Shown piece after piece: positions 1 to 8,213 of a stretch of 64,000 bases of DNA (the stretch's first letter is position 1; each line of letters begins with the position of its first letter). This DNA comes from Acidimicrobiales bacterium. Lineage in GTDB: Bacteria > Actinomycetota > Acidimicrobiia > Acidimicrobiales > SZUA-35. The stretch covers positions 165,393 through 229,392 of the forward strand of contig JANQPB010000017.1 in NCBI GenBank assembly GCA_028285495.1, written 5' to 3'. Position numbers and translations under genes: made by a program. The notes beneath the pieces were generated by a model. It worked only from the letters and a program-made list of their open reading frames with translations. It made no database searches and was not told where the DNA came from.

Positions 1-1
1 C

Positions 2-241
2 GCCATCGAGCGGGCGTTCGAGGCCTGGACCGACGGTCGGATCACGTCAGGCGGGGTCATGGTCCACTTCGTGCCGGACGAGGGCGTCGACAATGGTCCC
101 GTGATCGCGTGGGAGGAGATCCTCTTCGAGCCGGACGACACCCTCGAGCGCTACGAGGCCCGCGTCCACGAGGTCGAGCACCGCCTCCTCGTCACTGCCA
201 TCGACACGGCGCTGGCCGAGCAGCGGGCGGCGCGGCGATGA
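2..241 (+). CDS. purN: phosphoribosylglycinamide formyltransferase, C-terminal part (cut by window start)
   Basis: This is the end of GAR transformylase, which transfers a formyl group from 10-formyl-THF to GAR in de novo purine synthesis in the cytosol. The reading frame is open from base 2, and about 79 residues are visible. The stretch GGVMVHFVPDEGVDNGPVIA matches the conserved PurN region around the active-site Asp (family form TGxTVHxVDEGVDxGPII). The ending with an alpha-helical ERYEARVHEVEH segment is also typical. The true start lies upstream of the window. It is followed after 55 nt by guaB, another purine gene, which supports the call. Nothing about regulation can be seen. Confidence 0.85.
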   Translation, partial: AIERAFEAWTDGRITSGGVMVHFVPDEGVDNGPVIAWEEILFEPDDTLERYEARVHEVEHRLLVTAIDTALAEQRAARR

Positions 242-296
242 GGCTTCCGACCCCCAACCCCCCGACTCCCCCCGACTCCACTGGAGGAACCGACTG

Positions 297-1751
297 ATGG
301 CCGCCAATCACGAGTTGTTCACCGGCTTCGAATCCCTCACCTTCGACGACGTCCTGGTCGTGCCGGGGTGGAGCGAGATCCTGCCATCCGAGGTCGACAC
401 CACGACCTCGATCGCCGGGATCGACCTCAAGGTCCCGCTGCTGTCGGCGGCGATGGACACCGTCACCGAGGCCCCGCTCGCCATCTCGCTCGCCCGCGAG
501 GGCGGCATCGGGATCCTGCACCGCAACCTCGCCATCGAGGAGCAGGTGGCGGAGGTCGATCGGGTCAAGCGGGCCCAGGCCGGCATGATCACGTCGCCGG
601 TCAGCCTGCCGCCGACGGCCACCCTGGCCGACGCCGAGGGGATCATGGGCCGGCACAAGATCTCCGGCGTGCCGATCGTCGACGAGCGGGACCACCTGGT
701 CGGCATCCTCACCAATCGCGACATCCGGTTCTGTACCGAGGCCGAGTTCGACCGCCGGGTCACCGAGTTCATGACCGCCGAGAACCTGGTGACCGCCCCG
801 GTCGGCACGTCGATGGAGGAGGCGGTGGCGCTGCTCCACCGTCACCGCATCGAGAAGCTGCCGCTGGTCGACGGCGAGGGCCGGTTGCAGGGCCTCATCA
901 CGGTCAAGGACATCACCAAGCGGATCGAGAAGCCGAACGCCTCGCTCGACGACGAGGACCGGTTGCGGGTCGGGGCCGCGGTCGGCGTGACCGATGCGGT
1001 TGAGCGGGCCGAGGCCCTGGTGCCGGCCGGGGTCGACATGCTGGTGGTCGACACCGCCCACGGCCACACCCGTGGTGTGGTCGACACGATCAGCGGCCTC
1101 AAGCAGAAGTGGCCGGACGTGACGGTGGTCGGCGGCAACGTCGTCACCGCCGACGGGGCCGAGGCGATGATCGAGGCCGGGGCCGACGTCATCAAGGTCG
1201 GGGTCGGGGCCGGGTCGATCTGCACCACCCGGGTGGTGGCCGGTGCCGGCATGCCCCAGCTCTCGGCCATCTTCGAGACGGTCCAGGTGGCCCGTCCCCT
1301 GGGGATCCCGGTGATCGCCGACGGCGGGGTGGTCACCTCCGGCGACATCGTGAAGGCCTTCGTCGCCGGTGCCGATGCGGTCATGCTCGGCAACGCCCTG
1401 GCCGGCGTCGACGAGGCCCCGGGTGACCTGGAGCTGGTCGACGGCTCGATGTGGAAGACGTACCGGGGCATGGGCTCGGCCGGGGCGATGCGGGGTCGGG
1501 CCGCCGATCGCTACGGCAGCGGCCAGACGCCGGGCAAGCACGTGCCCGAGGGCGTCGAGGCCAGGGTCCGGTACGCCGGTTCGCTGGCCGAGCTGGTGTC
1601 GCAGCTGGTCGGCGGGCTCCGGTCCGGCATGGGCTACGCCGGCGCCCCCGATCTCGAGGCGCTGCGGACCAAGACCCGACTGACGAAGATCACCGGTGCC
1701 GGCCTCCGCGAGAGCCATCCCCACGACGTGCAGGTGATTCGCGACGAGTAG
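297..1751 (+). CDS. guaB: IMP dehydrogenase
   Basis: Oxidises IMP to XMP with NAD+, the committed step of GMP synthesis, as a cytosolic tetramer. The 484-residue length is normal for the family. A TIM-barrel start (SLTFDDVLVVPGWSEILPSE) is followed by two CBS domains at about residues 95-210 and then the barrel again. The catalytic loop GAGSICTTR carries the nucleophilic Cys at residue 309. The flap region with GSAGAMRGR, typical of bacterial enzymes, is present near residue 400. The ATG at 297 has a GGAGG Shine-Dalgarno 9 nt upstream. It lies just downstream of purN, so the two are probably co-transcribed. No other reading of this gene is likely. Confidence 0.97.
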   Translation: MAANHELFTGFESLTFDDVLVVPGWSEILPSEVDTTTSIAGIDLKVPLLSAAMDTVTEAPLAISLAREGGIGILHRNLAIEEQVAEVDRVKRAQAGMITSPVSLPPTATLADAEGIMGRHKISGVPIVDERDHLVGILTNRDIRFCTEAEFDRRVTEFMTAENLVTAPVGTSMEEAVALLHRHRIEKLPLVDGEGRLQGLITVKDITKRIEKPNASLDDEDRLRVGAAVGVTDAVERAEALVPAGVDMLVVDTAHGHTRGVVDTISGLKQKWPDVTVVGGNVVTADGAEAMIEAGADVIKVGVGAGSICTTRVVAGAGMPQLSAIFETVQVARPLGIPVIADGGVVTSGDIVKAFVAGADAVMLGNALAGVDEAPGDLELVDGSMWKTYRGMGSAGAMRGRAADRYGSGQTPGKHVPEGVEARVRYAGSLAELVSQLVGGLRSGMGYAGAPDLEALRTKTRLTKITGAGLRESHPHDVQVIRDE

Positions 1752-1852
1752 GTGTCACGGCCTCCGGCCGTGACCTCGAGTTCGCCCGGTGGGCGAACAT
1801 CGCCGGCCGCTGGCCCCCGTCGAACGTCGGTCGCCGGGCGTGCCGACGCGGC

Positions 1853-1858
1853 TAGCGT
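1853..1858 (+). promoter_or_regulatory. -10 element of a leaderless transcript (TAGCGT)
   Basis: TAGCGT ends 7 nt before the ATG at 1866 and there is no Shine-Dalgarno. Transcription would begin at or next to the start codon. This fixes the start of the ABC ATPase 38 codons inside the longest open frame. Confidence 0.6.
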
Positions 1859-1865
1859 GGCCACG

Positions 1866-2816
1866 ATGGCAGACGACGAGGGGCGGCCTGAACCGGTCGT
1901 CCGAGCCACGGGGCTCGGCAAGCGCTACGGCGACTTCACCGCGGTCGACGGGATCGACTTCGAGATCCGGCCGGGCGAGGCCTTCGGGTTCCTCGGGCCG
2001 AACGGAGCCGGGAAGTCGTCGACGATGCGGATGGTCGGCTGCGTCTCGCCGCGGACCGCCGGCCACCTGGAGGTGTTCGGGCTCGACCCGAGCGTCGACG
2101 GCTCGACCATCCGGGCCCGGCTCGGGGTGGTGCCCCAGGACGACACGCTCGACATCGGGCTGAACGTCCGGGAGAACTTGATCGTCTACGCACGCTTCTT
2201 CGGGATCGCCCGAGCCGAGGCGGCCAGGCGGGCCGATGAGCTGCTCGACTTCATCCAGCTCGGCGACCGGGCCCGGGACCCGGTCGAGCCGCTCTCCGGC
2301 GGGATGAAGCGCCGGCTGACGATCGCCCGGGCCCTGGTCAACCGCCCCGACCTCGTCCTGCTCGACGAGCCGACGACGGGGCTCGACCCCCAGGCCCGGC
2401 ACCTGCTGTGGGAGCGGCTGTACCGGCTCAAGCAGCGGGGGGCGACGCTCGTCCTGACCACCCACTACATGGACGAGGCCGAGCAGCTGTGCGATCGGCT
2501 CGTGATCATGGACGGCGGCCGCATCGCCGACGAGGGCTCGCCGAGGCAGCTGATCGAGCGGCACTGCCCCCGTGACGTGGTCGAGCTGCGGTTCACCGAC
2601 GGCGACCGGCTGGCCGAGGCGGCGACGACGATGGCCGGCGCCGGGCACCACATCGAGCCATTGCCGGATCGGTTGCTCGTCTACGCCGACGACGGCGAGC
2701 GGGTGGTCGACCAGGTCGAGGCCGTCGGTGTCCATCCGACCGGTTCGCTGGTGCGGCGCTCGACGCTCGAGGACGTCTTCCTCCGTCTGACCGGTCGCAG
2801 CCTGGTCGAGGCATGA
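1866..2816 (+). CDS. ABC-2 type exporter ATP-binding protein (DrrA/NodI type)
   Basis: Energises an ABC-2 exporter formed with the two membrane proteins encoded directly downstream. Of 316 residues, the first ~220 are the nucleotide-binding domain: Walker A GPNGAGKSS near residue 44, signature LSGGMKRR near 142, Walker B LVLLDEPTTGLDP near 165 and a switch His in TTHYMDEAEQ. The last ~90 residues are the C-terminal extension usual in the DrrA/NodI/CcmA group. The ATG at 1866 is preferred over an upstream in-frame GTG at 1752 because homology begins here and a -10 hexamer sits 7 nt upstream. The stop overlaps the next start (ATGA). The substrate cannot be told from sequence; lipids, drugs and polysaccharides are all exported by this family. 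Confidence 0.92.
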   Translation: MADDEGRPEPVVRATGLGKRYGDFTAVDGIDFEIRPGEAFGFLGPNGAGKSSTMRMVGCVSPRTAGHLEVFGLDPSVDGSTIRARLGVVPQDDTLDIGLNVRENLIVYARFFGIARAEAARRADELLDFIQLGDRARDPVEPLSGGMKRRLTIARALVNRPDLVLLDEPTTGLDPQARHLLWERLYRLKQRGATLVLTTHYMDEAEQLCDRLVIMDGGRIADEGSPRQLIERHCPRDVVELRFTDGDRLAEAATTMAGAGHHIEPLPDRLLVYADDGERVVDQVEAVGVHPTGSLVRRSTLEDVFLRLTGRSLVEA

Positions 2817-3673
2817 CCGGCACCGGTCCGTCGGCTCCGAGCACGGGCCGGAGCGAGCGGGACGGGGTGTCTCCCGAGGAGGCTGCGGCGGTCGGCCATC
2901 GCAGCCCGCCCCGGTTCCTCCGGGTGGCCGAGTACCACGCACGGCTCTACCGGCGGGTCTGGCGAGGCACGCTGGTCAGCACGATCCTCGGCCCGATCCT
3001 CTATCTGGTGGCGATGGGGGTCGGCGTCGGCACCCTGATCGACGACAGCCCGACCGCTGACCTCGGCGTCCCCTACGTGCAGTTCGTCGCCCCCGGGATG
3101 ATGGCGGCCGCGGCCATGCAGACCGCCGTGGCCCAGTCGCTGTACCCGGTGCTGGCGTCGGTGAAGTGGATCCGAACCGCCTACGGTCTCATCGCCACGC
3201 CGTTGCGGCCGATCGACATCGCCATCGGTCTGCAGGCCTGGCTGGTGGTCCAGCTGCTGGCGGCGGCAACGGTCTTCCTGGCGGTGGCCGGCGTCGCCGG
3301 CGCCGTCCGCTCGCCGCTCGCCGTCCTGGCCCCGTTCGCCGCAGCCCTCGGCGGTCTGGCCTACTCCGCCGGCGGCGCGGCCTGGGCGGTGAGCCGCGAG
3401 TCGGAGCAGTCGTTCCAACCGATCCTCCGGCTCGGGATCCTGCCGTCGTTCCTGCTGTCCGGCACGTTCTTCCCGGTTTCGCAGCTGCCGGCGGCGCTGG
3501 AGGCCCTGGCGGTGGTGACGCCGCTGTGGCACTCCGTCAGCCTCGTCCGTGGCCTCACCGCCGGCACCCTGGGGGGCGCGGCGGCCGCCGGCCACGTCGC
3601 CGTGCTCGTCGCCTACGTCGCCGTCGGGCTCGCCGCCGGGGCCAGGGCCTACGAGCGGAGGCTGCACCCGTGA
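2813..3673 (+). CDS. ABC-2 type exporter permease 1
   Basis: Membrane subunit of the exporter driven by the ATPase encoded just upstream. The 286 residues contain about six hydrophobic segments. The family sequence YVQFVAPGMMAAAAMQTA is present, and the C-terminal part carries FLLSGTFFPVSQLPAALEAL before the last helices, a hallmark of NodJ/DrrB-type permeases. Its ATG overlaps the ATPase stop by 4 nt and its own stop overlaps the next gene by 4 nt, so the three genes are translationally coupled. The sister permease has the same architecture, suggesting a heterodimeric channel. The substrate is unknown. Confidence 0.9.
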   Translation: MTGTGPSAPSTGRSERDGVSPEEAAAVGHRSPPRFLRVAEYHARLYRRVWRGTLVSTILGPILYLVAMGVGVGTLIDDSPTADLGVPYVQFVAPGMMAAAAMQTAVAQSLYPVLASVKWIRTAYGLIATPLRPIDIAIGLQAWLVVQLLAAATVFLAVAGVAGAVRSPLAVLAPFAAALGGLAYSAGGAAWAVSRESEQSFQPILRLGILPSFLLSGTFFPVSQLPAALEALAVVTPLWHSVSLVRGLTAGTLGGAAAAGHVAVLVAYVAVGLAAGARAYERRLHP

Positions 3674-4566
3674 CCGCAACCGAGTCGAGGACCGGCCGCG
3701 GTTCCGGCGGCGCCCGGCGGGCGCCCGGCGTTCGCGGCCGCCTGAGCTCGGTTGCCCGACTGGCGATGCCGGGCGCCACCGGCCGGGCCCGCCACGTCAC
3801 CGTTCGCAATGCGCTGGCGGCGAGGAGCAACTACGGGCCGCTGGCCACCGGCCTGGTCGAGCCGTTCTTCTACCTCCTCTCGATCGGGGTCGGCGTCGGC
3901 GCCCTGGTCGGCGAGGTCGTCGACGACGGCGTGAGCTACGACTACACGACGTTCGTCGCCCCGGCCATGCTGGCGGCGGCGGCGATGAACGGCGCCATCT
4001 CCGAGAGCACGTTCAACATCTTCGCCAAGCTCCGCTGGGACCGCCTGTACGACGCGCTGATCGCCACGCCGCTGACGCCCTCCGACGTCGCCCTCGGCGA
4101 GCTGTTGTTCGCCCAGCTCCGGGGCACGCTCTACAGCGCCGTGTTCCTGGTCACGATGACTGCGCTCGGTCTGGTCCCGAGCTGGTGGGCGGTGCTGGCC
4201 GTCCCGGCCGCCACCCTGATCGGGGTGGCGTTCTCGGCCGCCGGGCTGAGCGCCGTGACGTGGTTCCGGGCGTGGGAGGACTCCGAGGCGGTGATCGGGG
4301 TCCAAGTGGTCCTCTTCCTGTTCTCGGCCACCTTCTACCCCCTGTCGGTCTACCCCGAGCCGCTGCAGTGGGTGGCCCGGCTCTCGCCGCTGTATCACGG
4401 TTCGGCGCTGTGCCGTGACCTGATCCTCGGCCGCCCTGCCTGGTCCGACGTCGGCCACGTCGCCTTCCTGGTGGTGATGGCGGTGGTCGGGCTCCGGGTC
4501 GCCGCCCACCGCTTCACGGTGCTGCTCTACGACGAGGGGGGCGGTGAGGCCCACGCCCCCCGCTGA
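3670..4566 (+). CDS. ABC-2 type exporter permease 2
   Basis: Second membrane subunit of the same exporter, 298 residues. It starts at GTG 3670, which overlaps the preceding stop (GTGA), and there is no credible earlier start. The first ~45 residues are basic and Gly/Ala-rich, likely cytoplasmic. About six hydrophobic segments follow, with YTTFVAPAMLAAAAMN and FLFSATFYPLSVYPEPLQ matching the ABC-2 permease signature regions seen in permease 1. The parallel design suggests that the two arose by duplication and pair as a heterodimer. An acidic, His-containing tail ends the protein. The operon appears to stop here, since the next gene is convergent. Confidence 0.9.
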   Translation: MTATESRTGRGSGGARRAPGVRGRLSSVARLAMPGATGRARHVTVRNALAARSNYGPLATGLVEPFFYLLSIGVGVGALVGEVVDDGVSYDYTTFVAPAMLAAAAMNGAISESTFNIFAKLRWDRLYDALIATPLTPSDVALGELLFAQLRGTLYSAVFLVTMTALGLVPSWWAVLAVPAATLIGVAFSAAGLSAVTWFRAWEDSEAVIGVQVVLFLFSATFYPLSVYPEPLQWVARLSPLYHGSALCRDLILGRPAWSDVGHVAFLVVMAVVGLRVAAHRFTVLLYDEGGGEAHAPR

Positions 4567-4642
4567 GCCCGTTGTCACCGGGCGTCGGGGCGCGGGGTGG
4601 TGGCTCGATCGCTCTCGTGATCGGCCGGGTGACCGTCGTCGG

Positions 4643-5806
4643 TCAGCCGGCGACGGCGGCCGGGCGAGGCCCGAGCTGCTCGTCCGACCCTTGCAGGACC
4701 CGGGCCAGTGCGGCGAGACCGAGGCCGGCGCCGATCACGGCGGCACCGACGAACACCCGCTGGTCGACCGAGCCGTAGACCGACGGAGCGACGGCTGCGG
4801 CCACGGTGGCGGCCGACAGCCCGGCCGTCTCCAGCAGGGCCGAGCCGACGGCGGCCCGCTCGGCTCCGGTCACCTCCAGCACGAGCACCTGGGCGCTGAT
4901 CGAGGCGAACGACTCACTCAGCCCGTGCAGGAACCCGCAGAAGGTGGCGACGAGGACCGTCGGGGCGAAGCCGTAGCCGAGCATGGCCGGAATGAGACCG
5001 ACGAGGGCCGGGAGCATGACCCGAGCCCCGCCGAGCCGCTCGGCCAGGTTGCCGGCGATGCGGGGAAGCACGAGCATCGGTGCCCCGACGGCGAGGATGG
5101 CGACGGCCACACCGCTCGTCGAGGCGCCGAGGTCGGTCAGGAAGCGGTCGATCAGGGCGTCGAAGACGCCGATGAAGCCGAACACGACGAACTGGATCAG
5201 CATCGCCGCCTGGACCTTCGGCCGGGCCAGCAGCCGGCCGAGGTCGGAGTAGTCGACCGGTGTGGCGGCGACCTCGGCCCGCAGGATGCTCCTGGTCGCC
5301 GGGATGCCGACGACGATCAGCGACAGGCTGACGAACAGGAACGGGGCCTCGAGGCCGAGCGGCTCGAACGCGGCCCCGATGATCGGACCCATGATGAAGC
5401 CGGCGACGGCGGTCGACAGCAGGATGCCGAGCTTGGCCCCGCCGCCGACGGTGTCGAGGCCGAGCAGCGCCTTGCGGGCCAGGAGGCCGAACACGCCGAG
5501 ACCGACGCCACTCAGCCCCCGGCTGCCGGCCAGGACCAGCATCGACGAGCCGTAGGCGAAACCGATCGGCCCGATGATGCCGGCGGCGAGGGCGAGCACG
5601 GCCAGCACCTGCGATCGGCCCTGGTCGGCCAGCGGGGCCAGCACGAGCTGGGCGACGAGTGCCGCCCCGAACCCGGTGGCGGCGATCGCCCCGACCTCCC
5701 AGTCGGCCAGGCCGTGCAGCCGCTGGACGTCCTCGAGGAACACGAAGACGACGCCGAGCGCAGAGGTCAGCAGGAAGTTCGTGATGTAGATCAGCCAGGC
5801 CCTCAC
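4643..5806 (-). CDS. MFS transporter
   Basis: A major facilitator superfamily permease of 387 residues with about 12 hydrophobic segments and a short hydrophilic break in the middle (around AEVAATPVDYSDLGRLL). The loop ADQGRSQ resembles the conserved MFS loop 2-3 motif. No substrate can be assigned. The GTG at 5806 was chosen because TAGGCT lies exactly 6 nt upstream; a GTG at 5812 would start immediately after the hexamer. It has its own promoter although it follows three minus-strand genes. It is convergent with the ABC exporter, and only about 75 nt separate the stops. Confidence 0.85.
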   Translation of the reverse strand: MRAWLIYITNFLLTSALGVVFVFLEDVQRLHGLADWEVGAIAATGFGAALVAQLVLAPLADQGRSQVLAVLALAAGIIGPIGFAYGSSMLVLAGSRGLSGVGLGVFGLLARKALLGLDTVGGGAKLGILLSTAVAGFIMGPIIGAAFEPLGLEAPFLFVSLSLIVVGIPATRSILRAEVAATPVDYSDLGRLLARPKVQAAMLIQFVVFGFIGVFDALIDRFLTDLGASTSGVAVAILAVGAPMLVLPRIAGNLAERLGGARVMLPALVGLIPAMLGYGFAPTVLVATFCGFLHGLSESFASISAQVLVLEVTGAERAAVGSALLETAGLSAATVAAAVAPSVYGSVDQRVFVGAAVIGAGLGLAALARVLQGSDEQLGPRPAAVAG

Positions 5807-5812
5807 CTCCAC

Positions 5813-5818
5813 AGCCTA
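5813..5818 (-). promoter_or_regulatory. -10 element of a leaderless transcript (TAGGCT)
   Basis: On the minus strand TAGGCT is followed by 6 nt and then GTG (5806), giving an MFS mRNA with little or no leader. Confidence 0.55.
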
Positions 5819-5860
5819 GAGCCGGCGGTCGGCGGGGGCCGCTTCGTTTTTTTGCCGCGA

Positions 5861-6268
5861 TCAGAGGTCGAGCACGTCGTCGAAGAGGTCCTCGAGCGCA
5901 TCGGCCAGTCGTTTCGACCGCTTCCTTTTCTTCTTCGGCTTCTTGCGGTCGTCGTCGCGGTCCCGGTCTCGGTCGCGGCGCTCGTCGTACCGGGCCCGAC
6001 GGTCGTCGTCTCGGTCGTCGTCTCGGTCGTCGACGGGTCGGGGCCGCTCGGCGGTGGCCGTTCCGGTCTTGGCCGTGGCCGGCCGGTCGCGGGCGGTGTC
6101 GCTCGGACCGGCCCATGGTGCGGGTGCGGGCGGCGCCTCGGTCGAAACCAGGCGGTCGAGCTCGCCCCGGTCGAGCCAGATCCCCTTGCACCGGGGACAC
6201 ACGTCGATCTCGATGCCGGCCCGGTAGTGGGCCTGGAGGGTCTCGTTCTGGCACAGTGGGCACTGCAT
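5861..6268 (-). CDS. zinc-ribbon (zf-TFIIB type) protein with charged tail
   Basis: 135 residues. The first ~45 form a TFIIB-type zinc ribbon: CPLCQNE at residues 3-9, then CPRCKGIWLDRGELD, so four cysteines in two CxxC pairs bind one metal. Small proteins with this domain are common in bacteria, and their role is not established. The middle is Pro/Ala-rich. The last ~60 residues are extremely charged (RDRDRDDDRKKPKKKRKR style) and probably disordered, which could allow nucleic-acid or ribosome contact; that is inference. It lies 64 nt after the coiled-coil gene on the same strand and may belong to the operon headed by the putative selenoprotein. Confidence 0.75.
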   Translation of the reverse strand: MQCPLCQNETLQAHYRAGIEIDVCPRCKGIWLDRGELDRLVSTEAPPAPAPWAGPSDTARDRPATAKTGTATAERPRPVDDRDDDRDDDRRARYDERRDRDRDRDDDRKKPKKKRKRSKRLADALEDLFDDVLDL

Positions 6269-6332
6269 GGCGGGTTCGCTCCGATCGGTCGGGGCTGTTC
6301 GGGGTGTCGGGGCCGGTGAGCCGGCCGGTTCG

Positions 6333-6821
6333 TCAGAGGTGCTCGATCTCGCGGTGGGCCGCCTCCAGGGCCTTGACGTCGAGCGCGAGCTGGTCGATCT
6401 CGCGCCGGGCGGCGTCGTCGGTCGCCCGCAGCCCGAGCTCGCTGGTGCGGAACGCGAGGGTCTCCAGGTCGGTGACGGTGGCCTCGATCTGCTGGTCGAG
6501 CTGGTCGAGGCGGTTCAGGAGGTCGTTGACCGTCTCGTGGCGGCGGCGCAGCGAGGCGACGAGCGCCGGGTCGGCGTCCGGGGAGCGCAGCGCCGCCTTC
6601 AGGTCGGCCGACACCCTGGCCTGGTCGAGCCCACTCAGGGTCCGATGGAGGTGGACGCGGTCGCCTTCGGCCTCCGACAGGGACCGTTGCACGGTGGCCA
6701 GCTGGTTCTCGATCAGGTCGCCCGGCCGGTTGCCGAGGATGGTGGCCCTGGCCCGGTCGACCCGCCGCTGCCATGCGGGGGGCGGAGGGGGTGAGCCGCG
6801 GTCGGCGAACGTCCCGGTCAT
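6333..6821 (-). CDS. hypothetical coiled-coil protein
   Basis: A 162-residue soluble protein I cannot place in a family. It begins with a Pro-rich segment (SPPPPPAW), then becomes almost entirely helical with heptad-like Leu/Ile spacing from about residue 45 to the end (LLNRLDQLDQQIEATVTDLE), so it is probably a coiled coil. No signal peptide, cysteine or enzymatic motif is visible. The ATG at 6821 lies 28 nt after the stop of the likely selenoprotein gene, on the same strand, so co-transcription is likely. Codon use resembles that of neighbouring genes, which supports it being real. Confidence 0.65.
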   Translation of the reverse strand: MTGTFADRGSPPPPPAWQRRVDRARATILGNRPGDLIENQLATVQRSLSEAEGDRVHLHRTLSGLDQARVSADLKAALRSPDADPALVASLRRRHETVNDLLNRLDQLDQQIEATVTDLETLAFRTSELGLRATDDAARREIDQLALDVKALEAAHREIEHL

Positions 6822-6849
6822 CGGCGGTTGCGGACGGGTGACCGCCCGC

Positions 6850-7158
6850 TCAGTGGCGGTGCCGGCACGCGGCCGTGTGCTGATGGCGGGCGACGGCGAC
6901 CAGCCGCTGACCGAGCAGCTTCCTGCGGGTCACCAGCTCGATGCGGCTGGCGTACTGGATCAGCGGCTTGGCCACGAGGATCGTGACGTCGTCGTGGTGG
7001 ATCTTCCGGTAGCCGGACGTGTTCTTGCCCTTGAGGTAGGTGTCGACCGACACCTCTTCGGAGCCGCCTCAACCGATGGCGTTGATGTAGTCGACCGCCG
7101 CCGTGCCGCCCTTGTTGCGCACGATCGCCAACGCTTCATCACTGATGGCCAGATCCAT
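6850..7158 (-). CDS. HesB-like selenoprotein (UGA at codon 30 read as Sec)
   Basis: Reading from ATG 7158 gives MDLAISDEALAIV..., with an in-frame TGA at 7071-7069 (codon 30). It then continues in the same frame with equally protein-like sequence (GGSEEVSVDTYLKGKN, DDVTILVAKPLIQYASRIEL) to a second TGA at 6852, 102 residues in all. The UGA lies in AIG-U-GG; known HesB-like selenoproteins carry a GUGG motif at this place. Fourteen nt after the UGA a perfect 6-bp hairpin with a GGUC loop looks like a bacterial SECIS. TAGCAT stands 6 nt before the ATG, so transcription starts at the first codon, not at the downstream GTG (7053). The IscA/HesB-like fold suggests a redox or Fe-S-related role, but the function of these selenoproteins is unknown. 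Alternative: a 29-codon ORF plus an unrelated 67-codon ORF. Confidence 0.75.
7039..7054 (-). promoter_or_regulatory. bacterial SECIS-like hairpin
   Basis: On the minus strand GGTGTC (7054-7049), loop GGTC (7048-7045) and GACACC (7044-7039) form a perfect 6-bp stem. It begins 14 nt after the in-frame UGA, so the loop starts 20 nt from it. The E. coli fdhF SECIS has the same GGUC loop at a similar distance; SelB binds this loop with Sec-tRNA. It lies in coding sequence, as bacterial SECIS elements do. Confidence 0.7.
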
Positions 7159-7164
7159 CCACCA

Positions 7165-7170
7165 ATGCTA
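7165..7170 (-). promoter_or_regulatory. -10 element of a leaderless transcript (TAGCAT)
   Basis: Minus-strand TAGCAT, then 6 nt, then ATG 7158 of the selenoprotein gene. It sits back to back with the plus-strand element at 7192. Confidence 0.6.
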
Positions 7171-7191
7171 CCGGCTGCCCGTGCCAGCCAA

Positions 7192-7197
7192 TAGAGT
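7192..7197 (+). promoter_or_regulatory. -10 element of a leaderless transcript (TAGAGT)
   Basis: TAGAGT is followed by 7 nt and GTG 7205 of the aldo/keto reductase. It is divergent from the selenoprotein promoter. Confidence 0.6.
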
Positions 7198-7204
7198 CGA
7201 GCGG

Positions 7205-8107
7205 GTGAGCGCATCTCTCGTCGACGCCAGCCCCCGAACCCTCGGATCCTTCACGGTCGGTCCCCTCGCCTTCGGGTGCTGGAGGCTCACCACCGCCTCG
7301 ACCGATGACGCCAGGGCGCTCGTCGAGACCGCCCTCGATGCCGGCATGAACCTCATCGACAACGCCGATGTCTACGGGCTCGACTGGGGCGGACGCGGCT
7401 TCGGTGACAACGAGGTCGTGCTCGGCAAGGTGCTGGCCGCCGCACCCGAGCTGCGGGAGCGGATGGTGTTGGCCACCAAGGGTGGGATCCGGCCGCCGAC
7501 GCCCTACGACTCCAGCCCGGCCTACCTGCGCCAGGCGTGCGAGGACAGCCTCGGCCGGCTCGGCGTCGACGTCATCGACCTGTACCAGATCCATCGCCCC
7601 GACTTCTACACCCACCCGGCGGCCGTGGCCGAGACGCTGGTGGCGCTGCGGGACGAGGGCAAGATCCGCGAGGTCGGCGTGTCCAACCACCTGCCGTCGC
7701 AGACCGAGGCGCTGCAGGCCCACCTGCCGTTCCCGCTGGTGGCCGACCAGCCCGAGTTCTCGCTCGTCGCCCTCGGTCCGCTCCGCGACGGTGTGCTCGA
7801 CGGGGCCATGGCCAACGGTCGGGTCCCGCTTGCCTGGAGCCCGCTGGCCGGCGGCCGGCTGGCGACCGGCGACGGCCTGCCGCCCGACCTGCTGGCGGTC
7901 ATGGACGAGCTGGCCGAGCGGGAGGGGGTCAGCCGGGCGACGCTGGCCATCGCCTTCGTGCTGGCCCACCCGTCGCGTCCGGTTGCCATCGTCGGCACCC
8001 AGCGTCCGGAGCGGTTGACCGAGCAGGCGGCCGCCGCCGGGGTCGGCCTCGACCGCGATGACGTTTACCGACTCATCCAGGCCAGCGAGGGCCAACCGCT
8101 GCCCTAG
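7205..8107 (+). CDS. aldo/keto reductase
   Basis: A 300-residue NADPH-dependent oxidoreductase with a TIM-barrel fold. The catalytic tetrad is visible: Asp55 and Tyr57 in NADVYG, Lys92 in LATKGG and His130 in YQIHRPD. The sequence EVGVSNHLPSQ and the C-terminal nucleotide-binding part (VAIVGTQRPERLTEQ) also fit. The start is GTG 7205, because homology begins at about residue 10 and a TAGAGT element sits 7 nt upstream; the longer open frame begins inside the divergent gene. It most resembles the YdhF-like branch, whose physiological carbonyl substrates are uncertain. No neighbour explains its role. Confidence 0.9.
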   Translation: MSASLVDASPRTLGSFTVGPLAFGCWRLTTASTDDARALVETALDAGMNLIDNADVYGLDWGGRGFGDNEVVLGKVLAAAPELRERMVLATKGGIRPPTPYDSSPAYLRQACEDSLGRLGVDVIDLYQIHRPDFYTHPAAVAETLVALRDEGKIREVGVSNHLPSQTEALQAHLPFPLVADQPEFSLVALGPLRDGVLDGAMANGRVPLAWSPLAGGRLATGDGLPPDLLAVMDELAEREGVSRATLAIAFVLAHPSRPVAIVGTQRPERLTEQAAAAGVGLDRDDVYRLIQASEGQPLP

Positions 8108-8213
8108 GGCTAGGGGCGGTGCTCCGCCCCGACCGCCCCGACGGGGCACACCGGGTCGACGCCGGTCGCCGGCGTCGGCCAAGACCTGCGTCGGCGGTGG
8201 CGGCGGCGGTCGG

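Noticed and set aside
192..1724. Long minus-strand frame opposite guaB
   Set aside because: Shadow of guaB; His/Arg/Gly-rich nonsense without motifs. The same reasoning was applied to all other long frames opposite confident genes.
6850..7053. Annotating the selenoprotein region as a separate 67-residue gene starting at GTG 7053
   Set aside because: No ribosome site or promoter precedes this GTG, it lies inside the SECIS-like hairpin, and the frame continues upstream through a single TGA to an ATG with a perfect -10 element.
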